Assembly (NCBI GenBank): GCA_947258825.1
Contig: CAMYJX010000013.1
Coordinates: 27,933 to 62,673 of the forward strand
Reading direction: 5' to 3'
Origin: an uncultured Pseudomonadales bacterium
GTDB lineage: Bacteria > Pseudomonadota > Gammaproteobacteria > Pseudomonadales > Azotimanducaceae
DNA length: 34,741 nt
A model generated the notes under the pieces. The model did no database searches. It worked only from the letters and a program-made list of their open reading frames with translations, and was not told the origin of the DNA. Positions 27,689 to 34,741 of this stretch are shown here, in pieces (positions within the stretch are counted from its first letter, which is position 1; every line of letters begins with the position of its first letter). The position numbers were made by a program, and so were the translations under genes.

Positions 27689-28282
27689 ATGAATACGACT
27701 AAGACTAAGACGTTTACCGGATGGTTTCTGGGCCTGGCTTTGCTGTTCGGCGCCAGCCTAACGGCAGCCGAAGATGACAAATATGAGGAAACCCTGGAGC
27801 TGTTCCGCAGCGCGGGAGACAGCTCCGCGTTCTTTTCCAACAGCTATGGCTATGCGGTATTTCCGACCATCGGCAAGGGCGGGTTCGGAGTCGGCGGTGC
27901 GCGGGGCTCGGGACGGGTATTCGTCGGTGGCCAGCCTGTAGGTGACACCACCATGACCCAGCTGACTGTGGGTTTTCAGATTGGCGGCCAGGGATTCAGC
28001 CAGATCATCTTCTTTGAAGACGAGCGCGCCTTCCAGGAGTTCTCGACGGGAAGCTTCGAGTTCGGGGCGAATGCCAGCGCGGTGGCCATCACGGCGGGCG
28101 CTTCTGCCAGCGCTTCGACCACCGGGTCTTCGGCGGGCGCCAGCGGGGGCAGCAAGAACGCCACGACGGCGGGTGCAAGCTATTACAAGGGCATGGCCAT
28201 ATTCACGATCGCCAAAGGCGGGTTGATGTACGAGGCCAGTGTCGGCGGGCAGAATTTTTCGTATCGGCCGCTCGGTGGCTGA
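27689..28282 (+). CDS. SYLF (Ysc84) domain protein, Sec-exported copy
   Basis: A 197-aa SYLF-domain protein, a family that binds phosphoinositides in eukaryotes and is exported and poorly known in bacteria. It has a signal peptide with likely cleavage near SLTA/AE (27). The domain shows SYGYAVFPTIGKGGFGVGGA (52-71) and VGFQIGGQ (94-101), and ends GGLMYEASVGG. Between the last strands, residues 138-164 form an Ala/Ser/Thr/Gly-rich low-complexity stretch. It shares a nearly identical body with the gene at 28964, 1,257 bp away. A TATGCT -10-like box (27645-27650) precedes it and a similar one precedes the second copy. Confidence 0.9.
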   Translation: MNTTKTKTFTGWFLGLALLFGASLTAAEDDKYEETLELFRSAGDSSAFFSNSYGYAVFPTIGKGGFGVGGARGSGRVFVGGQPVGDTTMTQLTVGFQIGGQGFSQIIFFEDERAFQEFSTGSFEFGANASAVAITAGASASASTTGSSAGASGGSKNATTAGASYYKGMAIFTIAKGGLMYEASVGGQNFSYRPLGG

Positions 28283-28323
28283 ATTCCCTACTTGATCTAT
28301 TTGGTGAGAAACGGCGCCTGAGG

Positions 28324-28632
28324 TCAGAATCTGCGGGTGAGTCTGACGCCCTGTGTGGTGAAGCTGACCTGGTCGCGGCTGCCCTGCCATACCAGGGCCA
28401 AGCCGCCCTCGTCGCCCCGCTGCCTGCCGAAGTACCAGGTGTCGCTCAGTTTCCAGCCGTGAACCTTGGTGTAGTTGTCGAGGCGGTGGCGGTCGATACC
28501 CGAAGCGTACTCGAGTTTGAGGTCATTCGTGCCTGCCGTGCTGTCGTAGAAGCGCTCCCCAGCGGTCGCCTGGGTATGTGCGGTCAGCAACGCTGTTGCC
28601 AGAAGCCCTGAAGTCAGGAAAGAAGCCCGCAT
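28324..28632 (-). CDS. Small exported protein of unknown function
   Basis: I do not recognise this 102-aa protein. The second of two nearby ATG codons (28632) is chosen since GGAG is 8 nt upstream of it; the first (28638) would leave only 2 nt. It has a signal peptide (SFLTSGLLATALLTAHTQATA). The mature part is about 77 residues with aromatic and charged residues alternating (TWYFGRQRGDEGGLALVW, VSFTTQGVRLTRRF), consistent with short beta-strands. It lies on the opposite strand between the two SYLF genes. Confidence 0.6.
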   Translation of the reverse strand: MRASFLTSGLLATALLTAHTQATAGERFYDSTAGTNDLKLEYASGIDRHRLDNYTKVHGWKLSDTWYFGRQRGDEGGLALVWQGSRDQVSFTTQGVRLTRRF

Positions 28633-28963
28633 TGGCATTTCTCCACCTTAGTCGTTAAATAGATTCTGGCAGTTCACACTGCGTTTTGAACACAGGAAAA
28701 GGGGAGGTTCAAGTGATCAAGTCTGTAGTAGGTATAGGCTATAAACTATTGATATATAAATATTTAGACTAAATTTGTGACGTGCTTCCGCTGATTTTCA
28801 GGGGCATTGCCGAGACAAAAGAGGCAAGCGTCACGCTGCCTTTGCGCGCATTCAGACCTTGTTCAGCTCAAGGCGCTAGTCTGGTTCGAGGCGGGAGGGG
28901 TAAGTGCTATGCTTGCCGCCGCTCATTTACGCAGCAATTGATGAATCGATCAGGGATTGGATT
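28633..28963. other. Intergenic region with AT-rich stretch upstream of the second SYLF gene
   Basis: These 331 nt hold no gene I accept. About 28725-28785 is strikingly A+T-rich for this window (GATATATAAATATTTAGACT), suggesting a bent or UP-type promoter region or foreign sequence. A TATGCT box (28908-28913) resembles the one before the first SYLF gene. AGGGA near 28952 is the likely ribosome-binding site. Confidence 0.5.
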
Positions 28964-29539
28964 ATGAAGAGAACGGGATGGGTGCTGGGCTTTGCACTAA
29001 TGCTTACCGGATGCGCATCGGTGGGCGACGAGGACAAGTATGAGCGGACTGCCGATCTGTTCCGCGCCTCGGGAGACAGCGCCGCATTTTTTTCCAACAG
29101 CTACGGCTATGCGGTGTTCCCCACCATCGGCAAAGCGGGTTTCGGGGTCGGCGGCGCGCGCGGCTCGGGGCGGGTGTTCGTCGGTGGCCAGCCGGTGGGT
29201 GACACCACCATGACCCAGCTGACGGTGGGTTTTCAGATTGGCGGCCAGGGATTCAGCCAGATCATCTTCTTTGAAGACGAGCGCGCCTTCCAGGAATTTT
29301 CCACGGGCAACTTCGAGTTCGGCGCGAATGCCAGCGCGGTGGCCATCACGGCGGGCCTGTCCGCCAGCACATCGACCACCGGGTCCTCGGCGGGTGCCAG
29401 TGGAGGCAGCAAGAACGCCACGACGGCGGGTGCAAGCTATTACAAGGGCATGGCCATATTCACCATTGCCAAAGGCGGGCTGATGTTCGAGGCCAGCATT
29501 GGCGGGCAGAAGTTTTCATATCGGCCGCTGGGAGGGTGA
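28964..29539 (+). CDS. SYLF (Ysc84) domain protein, lipoprotein copy
   Basis: A 191-aa paralogue of the protein at 27689. From the start of the SYLF domain to the C-terminus the two differ at few residues. The N-termini are unrelated: this one has a lipoprotein signal with lipobox LTGC (Cys17), so it should be membrane-anchored while the other is released by signal peptidase I. The same Ala/Ser/Thr-rich stretch is present, diverged slightly. A 71-bp tract (29225-29295) is identical to 27968-28038. It is convergent with the GST gene, with 33 nt between. Confidence 0.9.
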   Translation: MKRTGWVLGFALMLTGCASVGDEDKYERTADLFRASGDSAAFFSNSYGYAVFPTIGKAGFGVGGARGSGRVFVGGQPVGDTTMTQLTVGFQIGGQGFSQIIFFEDERAFQEFSTGNFEFGANASAVAITAGLSASTSTTGSSAGASGGSKNATTAGASYYKGMAIFTIAKGGLMFEASIGGQKFSYRPLGG

Positions 29540-29572
29540 ACAGGGCGCTAAGCGGAGGAACCCGCGGCCTCC

Positions 29573-30184
29573 TCAGCCGCCCACAGCCAACCCCCAGGCG
29601 GGTCGGGACTCGATCTTGGTCAGCCAGGCGCCGATGTTCGGGTGGTCGTTCGCGTCGAAAAGCTGAACCAGCTTAACCAGGTGCAGGGTGTAGGCCATCA
29701 TGATGTCGGCTGCGGAAAATGCGCCGCCAGCGAGAAATCCGCCGCCGGATACCGCCGTCTCCAGCACGTCGAGATTGGCCCGGATGCGCTTCTGGCTCCA
29801 GGGTATGACGCCAGGCACGCGCTCGTCCTCGGGTAGGACCATCGTGTGCTGAATAAGGTCGCTGACCGGTGGCAGAAATGTGGCCTCCGCGCAGTGGAAC
29901 CACTGCAGATAGACGGGGAAGTCCTCGCTGCTGACGGACGGTTCCAGGCGGCCCCTGCCGTATCGGGCCAGCAGATACTGGATGATGGCCCCCGACTCGA
30001 ACAGGCTCGTCCCTCCGTCAGCCAGCGCCGGAACCCGAGCCAGAGGGTTGATCTTCCGATAAGCGTCGGACCGCACATCCTCGGGGAACTTCAGGTGCTT
30101 CACCTCGTACTGCAGGCCCAGCTCTTCCAGCGTGGCGTAGACTCTGACCGAGCGGCTGTTGGGGGCGTGATATAGCGTGATCAT
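29573..30184 (-). CDS. Glutathione S-transferase family protein
   Basis: A 203-aa cytosolic GST. The N-terminal thioredoxin-like domain has LYHAPNSRS (Ser10 region as candidate glutathione-activating residue), the cis-proline VPAL (51-54) and the glutathione-binding ES pair (Glu63, Ser64) in FESGAI. The C-terminal helical domain has the N-capping FSAADIMMAYTL motif. The subclass is not clear from sequence. GGGAAGAG lies about 5 nt before the ATG. It is a single gene convergent with the second SYLF gene. Confidence 0.9.
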   Translation of the reverse strand: MITLYHAPNSRSVRVYATLEELGLQYEVKHLKFPEDVRSDAYRKINPLARVPALADGGTSLFESGAIIQYLLARYGRGRLEPSVSSEDFPVYLQWFHCAEATFLPPVSDLIQHTMVLPEDERVPGVIPWSQKRIRANLDVLETAVSGGGFLAGGAFSAADIMMAYTLHLVKLVQLFDANDHPNIGAWLTKIESRPAWGLAVGG

Positions 30185-30257
30185 GTTGGCTCTTCCCTGG
30201 CGTAGTCTGGATAATGGCCGATGGATGCCGGAATGAGCAAGAATAGCGCGGTATCCA

Positions 30258-30287
30258 CCGCCTGCTGGATAAGCCCGACGCAGGCGG
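30258..30287. repeat. 8-bp inverted repeat with 14-nt loop
   Basis: CCGCCTGC (30258-30265) pairs perfectly with GCAGGCGG (30280-30287). It lies between the divergent GST and acyl-CoA dehydrogenase genes. No T-tract follows. It could be an operator or a REP-like hairpin. Confidence 0.5.
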
Positions 30288-30353
30288 GTAGCGGCGGCTG
30301 AGATTAGGGCTTGGGCAGTTTCGCGCAGGGTATCCGGAGAAGGGTTTTCAGGT

Positions 30354-31529
30354 ATGGCAGAACGGTTGGAAAGTTCAGAAAGCGGTGAGATTCAGGAAAT
30401 TCGCAGCGCGGTCAGACAGCTTTGCGCGCGCTACGGTGAGGATTACTGGCTGGCGCTCGATCGCGACAACGGCTATCCGACGGAGTTCGTCCGCGAGCTC
30501 ACTCAATCGGGGTTTCTCACCGTGCTCATACCGGAGGAGTACGGCGGGGCGGGCCTTGGGGTCGTCGAGGCGTCGGTGGTCATGGAAGAGGTCTGCCGCT
30601 CGGGGGCCCATGCCGGCGCTTGCCACGCCCAGATGTACGTGATGGGGTCGGTGCTGCGTCATGGCAACGATGAGCAGAAACGCCGGTATCTGCCGAAAAT
30701 CGCCAGTGGCGAGCTGCGCCTGCAGAGCTTCGGCGTCACCGAGCCGACCACGGGTACGGATACGACCAACCTCAAGACCGTTGCCCGTCGGGATGGGGAC
30801 GACTACGTCATCAACGGTCAGAAGGTCTGGATCAGCCGTATACAACATTCAGATCTGATGGTGCTGCTGGCGAGAACCACTCCCAGAGATCAGGTAAAGC
30901 GGAAAACCGAGGGCCTTTCCGCATTCATCGTCGACGTTAAGGCGGCCGAAGGGAACGGTCTGGAGATACGTCCCATTGAGTCCATGATCAACCATCATTC
31001 CTGCGAGCTGTTCTTCGACGAGCTGCGCATTTCCCGGGAAAACCTGCTGGGTGAGGAGGGCGCCGGATTCAAGGTTATCCTCGATGGGATGAATGCCGAG
31101 CGCGTGCTGATCGCGGCTGAGTGTGTGGGAGACGGCCGTTACTTCATCGATAAGGCCACCGCCTACGCCAAAGAGCGGGTCGTCTTCGATCGTCCGATTG
31201 GCCAGAATCAGGGGGTGCAGTTTCCTATCGCTCGATGCTATGCGGAAGTGGAAGCCGCGGCCCTGATGGTGGAAAGAGCCGCGCGGCTGTTTGACGCAGG
31301 AGAACCCTGTGGCGCGGAAGCCAACATGGCCAAGATGCTTGCTTCGGAGGCGTCCTGGCACGCGGGAGACGTGTGCATGCAGACCCACGGCGGTTTCGCC
31401 TTTGCCAAGGAATATCATATCGAACGGAAGTTCCGGGAAACCCGTCTGTATCAGATAGCGCCGATATCCACGAATCTGATTCTGAGCTTCATCGGCGAGC
31501 ACGTGCTGGGGATGCCCCGCTCGTTCTGA
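30354..31529 (+). CDS. Acyl-CoA dehydrogenase family protein
   Basis: A 391-aa FAD enzyme that makes trans-2-enoyl-CoA from acyl-CoA. Landmarks are VLIPEEYGGAGLG (57-69), the flavin-binding QSFGVTEPTTGTD (124-136), INGQKVWIS (153-161) and the C-terminal MQTHGGFAFAKEY. The Glu carried by short/medium-chain enzymes near the C-terminus is absent (the site reads YQIAPIS). Glu249 in GMNAER takes the alternative position seen in isovaleryl-CoA and long-chain dehydrogenases, suggesting a branched or long substrate. It starts the plus-strand set, with acyl-CoA ligase 56 nt downstream. Confidence 0.92.
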   Translation: MAERLESSESGEIQEIRSAVRQLCARYGEDYWLALDRDNGYPTEFVRELTQSGFLTVLIPEEYGGAGLGVVEASVVMEEVCRSGAHAGACHAQMYVMGSVLRHGNDEQKRRYLPKIASGELRLQSFGVTEPTTGTDTTNLKTVARRDGDDYVINGQKVWISRIQHSDLMVLLARTTPRDQVKRKTEGLSAFIVDVKAAEGNGLEIRPIESMINHHSCELFFDELRISRENLLGEEGAGFKVILDGMNAERVLIAAECVGDGRYFIDKATAYAKERVVFDRPIGQNQGVQFPIARCYAEVEAAALMVERAARLFDAGEPCGAEANMAKMLASEASWHAGDVCMQTHGGFAFAKEYHIERKFRETRLYQIAPISTNLILSFIGEHVLGMPRSF

Positions 31530-31585
31530 CGCCGCGAGTAGTCTGCATCTGAAGGCGCAACGCAAACAGCCTCGAGGAGATCACC

Positions 31586-33178
31586 ATGAGCGATTCGTCA
31601 CCGGCATCGCTGGATGCCGTAACCACGCTGGGAGACCTTGCCCGGTTCCATGCGCGTGAGCGTGGCAGCAAGGAGGCGTTTCTGCATGCCGGGCGGTCCA
31701 CTTCCTATGTCGAGTTCGATGGCAAGGTAAACCAGGTGGCCAACGGGTTGCTTGCAGAAGGGCTGAGTGGCGGCTCGCGCGTCGCTTTCATGGATAAGAA
31801 CTCGGACGACTTCTATCAGATCGTATTCGGTGCTGCCAAAGCCGGCGCGGTCTCGGTTGGCATCAACTGGCGGCTGGCGCCGCCCGAGGTAGCGTACATC
31901 CTGAATGACAGCAAGGCGGAAATCCTCTTTGTCGGGCCGGATTTCTACGGTCTGGCGGAGGCAGTCAAAGACCAGGTGCCGACCCTCAGGCGCATAATCG
32001 CCATGGAGCCGGGACACGAAAACTGGACGGACTTTGCTGCCTGGCGTGGCAGTCAGGTGGACAGTGACCCGCATGTGCCGGTGACGGCTGAAGACGTCGC
32101 CATACAGATGTATACCAGCGGAACCACGGGCCACCCGAAAGGGGTGCAGCTTGCTCATCGCTGCTTCTTCGATCTCTGGCGTTATCCGCCCAGCGCCGAC
32201 ATGGCTTTCAACGAGTGGTCCGATCGGGATGTCAACCTGGTGGCGATGCCCAGCTTTCACATCGGCGGCGTCGGCTGGGGCATCCTGGGTATCCGTGCCG
32301 GCGCCAGAAACATCGTCGTCAAAGAGTTCACCCCGGGTGACACCCTGGAGATGATCCAGAATCATGGGATAACCAAGCTTTTTCTTGTACCGGCGGCCAT
32401 CCGCATGGTGCTGCAGCATCCGGATGCCCGTCATACCGATTACAGCTCGGTGAAGTTCATCAGTTACGGCGCTTCGCCCATCCCTTTGGACCTGCTGCGG
32501 GAAGCCATGGAGGTGTTTCAGTGCGGGTTCGTGCAGCTCTACGGCATGACGGAGACGACGGGCTCCGCCACCTATCTGCCGCCGGAGGATCACGATGTCA
32601 GCGGCAATGAGCGGATGCGTTCGGCAGGCAAACCGTTTCCAGGAATTACGATCAAGGTCGTCGACGAAGCGGGCAACACGCTGCCGCCACGTCAGGTGGG
32701 AGAGATCTGTATCAGCTCGCCGGTGAACATGCTCGGCTACTGGAACCTGCCGGAAGCCACGGAAAAGACCCTCATCGACAGCTATGTCCATACGGGTGAT
32801 GCCGGCTACCTCGACGAAGACGGTTACGTCTATGTGCATGATCGGGTCAAGGACATGATCGTTTCCGGTGGAGAAAACATCTATCCGGCGGAGGTCGAGA
32901 GCGCGCTGTTCGGACATCCGGCGATAGGCGATGTCGCGGTCATCGGCGTGCCCGATGATCGTTGGGGCGAGGCAGTGAAGGCGGTTGTGGTGCTCAAAAC
33001 CGGCATGAGCGCCGACGCGGACGAGCTCATCGGCTTCGCCAGGGATCGAATTGCCGGTTACAAGCTGCCGAAAACGGTAGACTTCATCGGCGAGCTGCCG
33101 CGCAACCCTTCCGGCAAGATTCTCAAACGCGAGCTTCGGAAGCCCTACTGGGAAGGCCGGGAGCGAAACGTCAACTGA
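31586..33178 (+). CDS. AMP-forming acyl-CoA synthetase / ligase
   Basis: A 530-aa ANL-superfamily enzyme that activates a carboxylic acid to acyl-CoA using ATP, releasing AMP and pyrophosphate. The P-loop is YTSGTTGHPKG from Tyr176. YGMTETT is the adenine-binding A5 motif, DRVKDMIVSGGENIYP is the hinge A8 motif, and Lys511 in PSGKILKRELR is the catalytic C-terminal lysine. GAGGAG precedes the ATG by about 6 nt. Chain length is not readable from sequence. The downstream pyrophosphatase would remove its pyrophosphate product, so the two may be functionally linked. Confidence 0.93.
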   Translation: MSDSSPASLDAVTTLGDLARFHARERGSKEAFLHAGRSTSYVEFDGKVNQVANGLLAEGLSGGSRVAFMDKNSDDFYQIVFGAAKAGAVSVGINWRLAPPEVAYILNDSKAEILFVGPDFYGLAEAVKDQVPTLRRIIAMEPGHENWTDFAAWRGSQVDSDPHVPVTAEDVAIQMYTSGTTGHPKGVQLAHRCFFDLWRYPPSADMAFNEWSDRDVNLVAMPSFHIGGVGWGILGIRAGARNIVVKEFTPGDTLEMIQNHGITKLFLVPAAIRMVLQHPDARHTDYSSVKFISYGASPIPLDLLREAMEVFQCGFVQLYGMTETTGSATYLPPEDHDVSGNERMRSAGKPFPGITIKVVDEAGNTLPPRQVGEICISSPVNMLGYWNLPEATEKTLIDSYVHTGDAGYLDEDGYVYVHDRVKDMIVSGGENIYPAEVESALFGHPAIGDVAVIGVPDDRWGEAVKAVVVLKTGMSADADELIGFARDRIAGYKLPKTVDFIGELPRNPSGKILKRELRKPYWEGRERNVN

Positions 33179-33192
33179 TCGGGTGGAGAAGC

Positions 33193-33237
33193 ATGACTCA
33201 AGCAAGCACAGCCACGGATTTGAGGGTGCCTAGATGA
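33193..33237 (+). CDS. 14-codon leader ORF overlapping the pyrophosphatase start (putative)
   Basis: The short frame [14 protein letters not shown] starts 15 nt after the ligase stop. It is preceded by GGTGGAG (33182-33188) with 4-nt spacing, a good ribosome-binding site. Its TGA (33235-33237) overlaps the pyrophosphatase ATG (33234-33236) as ATGA. Codons 8-11 form the left arm of the 12-bp inverted repeat, so a ribosome translating it would open the hairpin. No protein function is proposed; it looks like a cis-acting leader. Its reality rests on the arrangement alone. Confidence 0.5.
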   Translation: MTQASTATDLRVPR

Positions 33238-33250
33238 GCCTCAAATCCGT
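33214..33250 (+). promoter_or_regulatory. Perfect 12-bp inverted repeat enclosing the pyrophosphatase start codon
   Basis: ACGGATTTGAGG (33214-33225) is the exact reverse complement of CCTCAAATCCGT (33239-33250). The 13-nt loop contains the ATG (33234-33236). The Shine-Dalgarno GAGGG (33222-33226, 7 nt before the ATG) is almost wholly in the left arm, so in RNA the stem would hide the ribosome-binding site. The right arm codes for residues 2-6 of the enzyme. Confidence 0.8.
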
Positions 33251-33749
33251 AGGTCCGGGGGAAAGGGCGCCGGACGAGATCAACGTGGTGGTGGAAATAC
33301 CGGCCAATACCGGGCCGGTGAAGTACGAGGTGGATAAGGACAGCGGCGCGGTGTTCGTCGACCGCTTCATGGCGACAGCCATGTTTTACCCCTGCGATTA
33401 CGGCTACGTACCGGAATCCCTCGCCGACGACGGCGATCCGCTCGACGTGCTCATCGTCACGCCGCATCCGTTGATTGCCGGTACGGTGATCCGCTGCAGG
33501 CCCGTAGGCGTGCTGAAGATGGCTGACGAGGCGGGAGACGATGCGAAGATCCTTTCGGTTCCGGTGCGCCGCGTGACGCGCATCTATGAGCATGTGCAGG
33601 AGGTGGCCGATCTCCCGCAGACGCTGGTGAACTCCATCGAGCATTTCTTTGCCCACTACAAGGATCTGGAGGAGGGCAAGTGGGTGAAGATAGAAGGCTG
33701 GGGTGATGCTGCCACGGCGAGGCAGCTGGTCACCAGAGCCCTGAAATAG
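33234..33749 (+). CDS. ppa: Inorganic pyrophosphatase, family I
   Basis: A 171-aa soluble enzyme that hydrolyses pyrophosphate to two phosphates with Mg2+. The N-terminus [23 protein letters not shown] aligns by eye with E. coli Ppa, and a stop codon (TAG) immediately before the ATG excludes a longer form. [11 protein letters not shown] and DDGDPLDVL carry the metal-binding aspartates, with the signature D-G-D-P-L-D intact. KVEGW-type C-terminal sequence ([10 protein letters not shown]) is also present. It follows the AMP-forming ligase, whose pyrophosphate it would remove. Start-codon access is probably controlled by the hairpin and leader ORF described separately. Confidence 0.96.
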   Translation: MSLKSVGPGERAPDEINVVVEIPANTGPVKYEVDKDSGAVFVDRFMATAMFYPCDYGYVPESLADDGDPLDVLIVTPHPLIAGTVIRCRPVGVLKMADEAGDDAKILSVPVRRVTRIYEHVQEVADLPQTLVNSIEHFFAHYKDLEEGKWVKIEGWGDAATARQLVTRALK

Positions 33750-33804
33750 CAGGAAGCGCGGTTCGGCCGTAACATCCTGCTCAAGCACACGCGGGGAGGG
33801 CGTC

Positions 33805-34741
33805 ATGAGTGCACCTAAGGTATCCATGAACGAGCTGGCCTTCTATACGCTGGCCGGTGCCCCCGGGTCGCCTCGGGATCTCGTCCAGGAAGTGCGCGAT
33901 GCCGAGGCCATGGGCATCGGCGCCTGCTTCATCTCCGAACGCTTCAACATCAAGGAGGCGGCAACCATTTCCGGTGCGGTGGGTGCAGTGTCCGAGCGCT
34001 TAGGTATCGCGACGGCGGCAACCAACCACAATACCCGCCATCCGCTGGTGACGGCCGCCTACGCCAGCACCATGCACTTTCTCACGGGCGGTCGTTTTTC
34101 CCTCGGCCTCGGGCGGGGCATCGACGCGTTTTTCGATGCCCTGGGCCTGCCCCGCATCAGAACTTCGGAGCTCGAGGATTTCGTTTCCGTGATGCGCCGA
34201 CTGTGGAAGGGGGAAACGGTGCTGGGCCACGACGGGCCCTGCGGTCAGTTTCCTTTTCTGCGGCTCGACCCGGATTTCGATGAGCACATACCGATGACCT
34301 TCACCGCCTTTGGCCCCAACAGTCTGGCTCTGGGTGGCAGGGCCTTCGACGCCGTGGTGTTGCATACGTTCTTCACCGACGAAACCACGGCGCGGGCGGT
34401 GAAGACCGTCAAGGACGCGGCGGAGCAAGCAGGACGCGATCCGGCCGATGTCCGGGTCTGGTCCTGCTTCGCCACCATCGGCGATCACCTGCCGTATCCG
34501 CTGCGCTTGAAGAAAACCGTCGGGCGCATGGCTACCTACCTGCAGGCCTATGGGGACCTGATGGTGCGAACCAACAACTGGGACCCGGCCGTGCTGGAGC
34601 GTTTCCGCCAGGACAGCCTGGTGGCCGGCTTTCAGGGAGCTCTGGACCAGAAAGCGAGCACGGCAGAGCTGGAGCGCGTTGCCGAGCTGATTCCGGATGC
34701 CTGGCTCGCACCCGCGGCTACAGGAACCGCCGAGGCGTGCG
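33805..34741 (+). CDS. LLM-class flavin-dependent oxidoreductase, 3' end cut by window edge
   Basis: A luciferase-like monooxygenase fold enzyme that uses FMN or F420. The 312 visible codons show the N-terminal LAFYTLAGAP strand, TAATNHNTRHPL and the conserved GRFSLGLGRGID turn, then HIPMTFTAFGPNS and a long helical C-terminal region. It resembles the TIGR03857 group, a set annotated as F420-dependent in actinobacteria; cofactor use here is unproven. GGGGAGGG precedes the ATG by about 4 nt. It lies 55 nt after ppa and may belong to the same transcript. Confidence 0.9.
   Translation, partial: MSAPKVSMNELAFYTLAGAPGSPRDLVQEVRDAEAMGIGACFISERFNIKEAATISGAVGAVSERLGIATAATNHNTRHPLVTAAYASTMHFLTGGRFSLGLGRGIDAFFDALGLPRIRTSELEDFVSVMRRLWKGETVLGHDGPCGQFPFLRLDPDFDEHIPMTFTAFGPNSLALGGRAFDAVVLHTFFTDETTARAVKTVKDAAEQAGRDPADVRVWSCFATIGDHLPYPLRLKKTVGRMATYLQAYGDLMVRTNNWDPAVLERFRQDSLVAGFQGALDQKASTAELERVAELIPDAWLAPAATGTAEAC

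Noticed and set aside
31598-33205. Minus-strand open frame (535 codons) opposite the acyl-CoA ligase
   Set aside because: Shadow of a full-length ANL enzyme; no motifs.

Overview
The window is a gene-dense (about 60% G+C by eye), chromosome-like stretch with no tRNA, rRNA, CRISPR array, integrase or intact transposase that I can see. The gene content points to an aerobic, lipid-degrading Gammaproteobacterium, probably environmental or marine. The markers are a complete propionyl-CoA to succinyl-CoA route, an acyl-CoA dehydrogenase/ligase pair, a thiolase with a DUF35 partner, a PhyH-type dioxygenase, an LLM-class flavin oxidoreductase, SYLF and HDOD proteins, and a delta-class carbonic anhydrase. 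The placement is inferred from gene families, not from a phylogenetic marker.

Layout. 1-740: an SDR oxidoreductase cut by the left edge. 885-5202: a PQQ-type sugar dehydrogenase fused to a diheme cytochrome, a thioredoxin/DsbD-like membrane protein framed by two copies of a 27-bp repeat, and a one-TM hypothetical. 5203-7651 (minus): a PhyH dioxygenase, a thiolase-fold protein without the usual nucleophilic cysteine, and a DUF35 protein. 7970-12462 (plus): a class V aminotransferase, then methylmalonyl-CoA mutase, methylmalonyl-CoA epimerase and a DsbA-fold protein. 12577-16361: an exported calcium-loop beta-propeller, the carbonic anhydrase, a glycine-zipper protein and a small zinc protein. 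16478-20010 (minus): propionyl-CoA carboxylase beta and alpha. Together with the mutase and epimerase these take propionyl-CoA to succinyl-CoA.

20227-25549 is the least ordinary region. It has an exported CotH/HipA-like kinase-fold protein facing a tightly overlapping minus-strand operon. That operon encodes an exported metallophosphatase fused to a degenerate kinase-like domain, a DUF4956 membrane protein, an SdiA-regulated-type propeller and an alpha/beta hydrolase whose nucleophile position is Cys. I propose an envelope phospho-signalling or phosphate-handling module, as inference.

25762-30184: an NTF2-like protein, an HDOD regulator behind a five-unit 11-bp tandem array, two recently duplicated SYLF proteins with different export signals around a small exported protein, and a GST. 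30354-34741 (plus): acyl-CoA dehydrogenase, AMP-forming acyl-CoA ligase, inorganic pyrophosphatase and an LLM oxidoreductase cut by the right edge. The pyrophosphatase start lies in the loop of a perfect 12-bp inverted repeat, and a 14-codon leader ORF ends in an ATGA overlap with it. This looks like a translational-coupling switch and is the cleanest new regulatory observation here.
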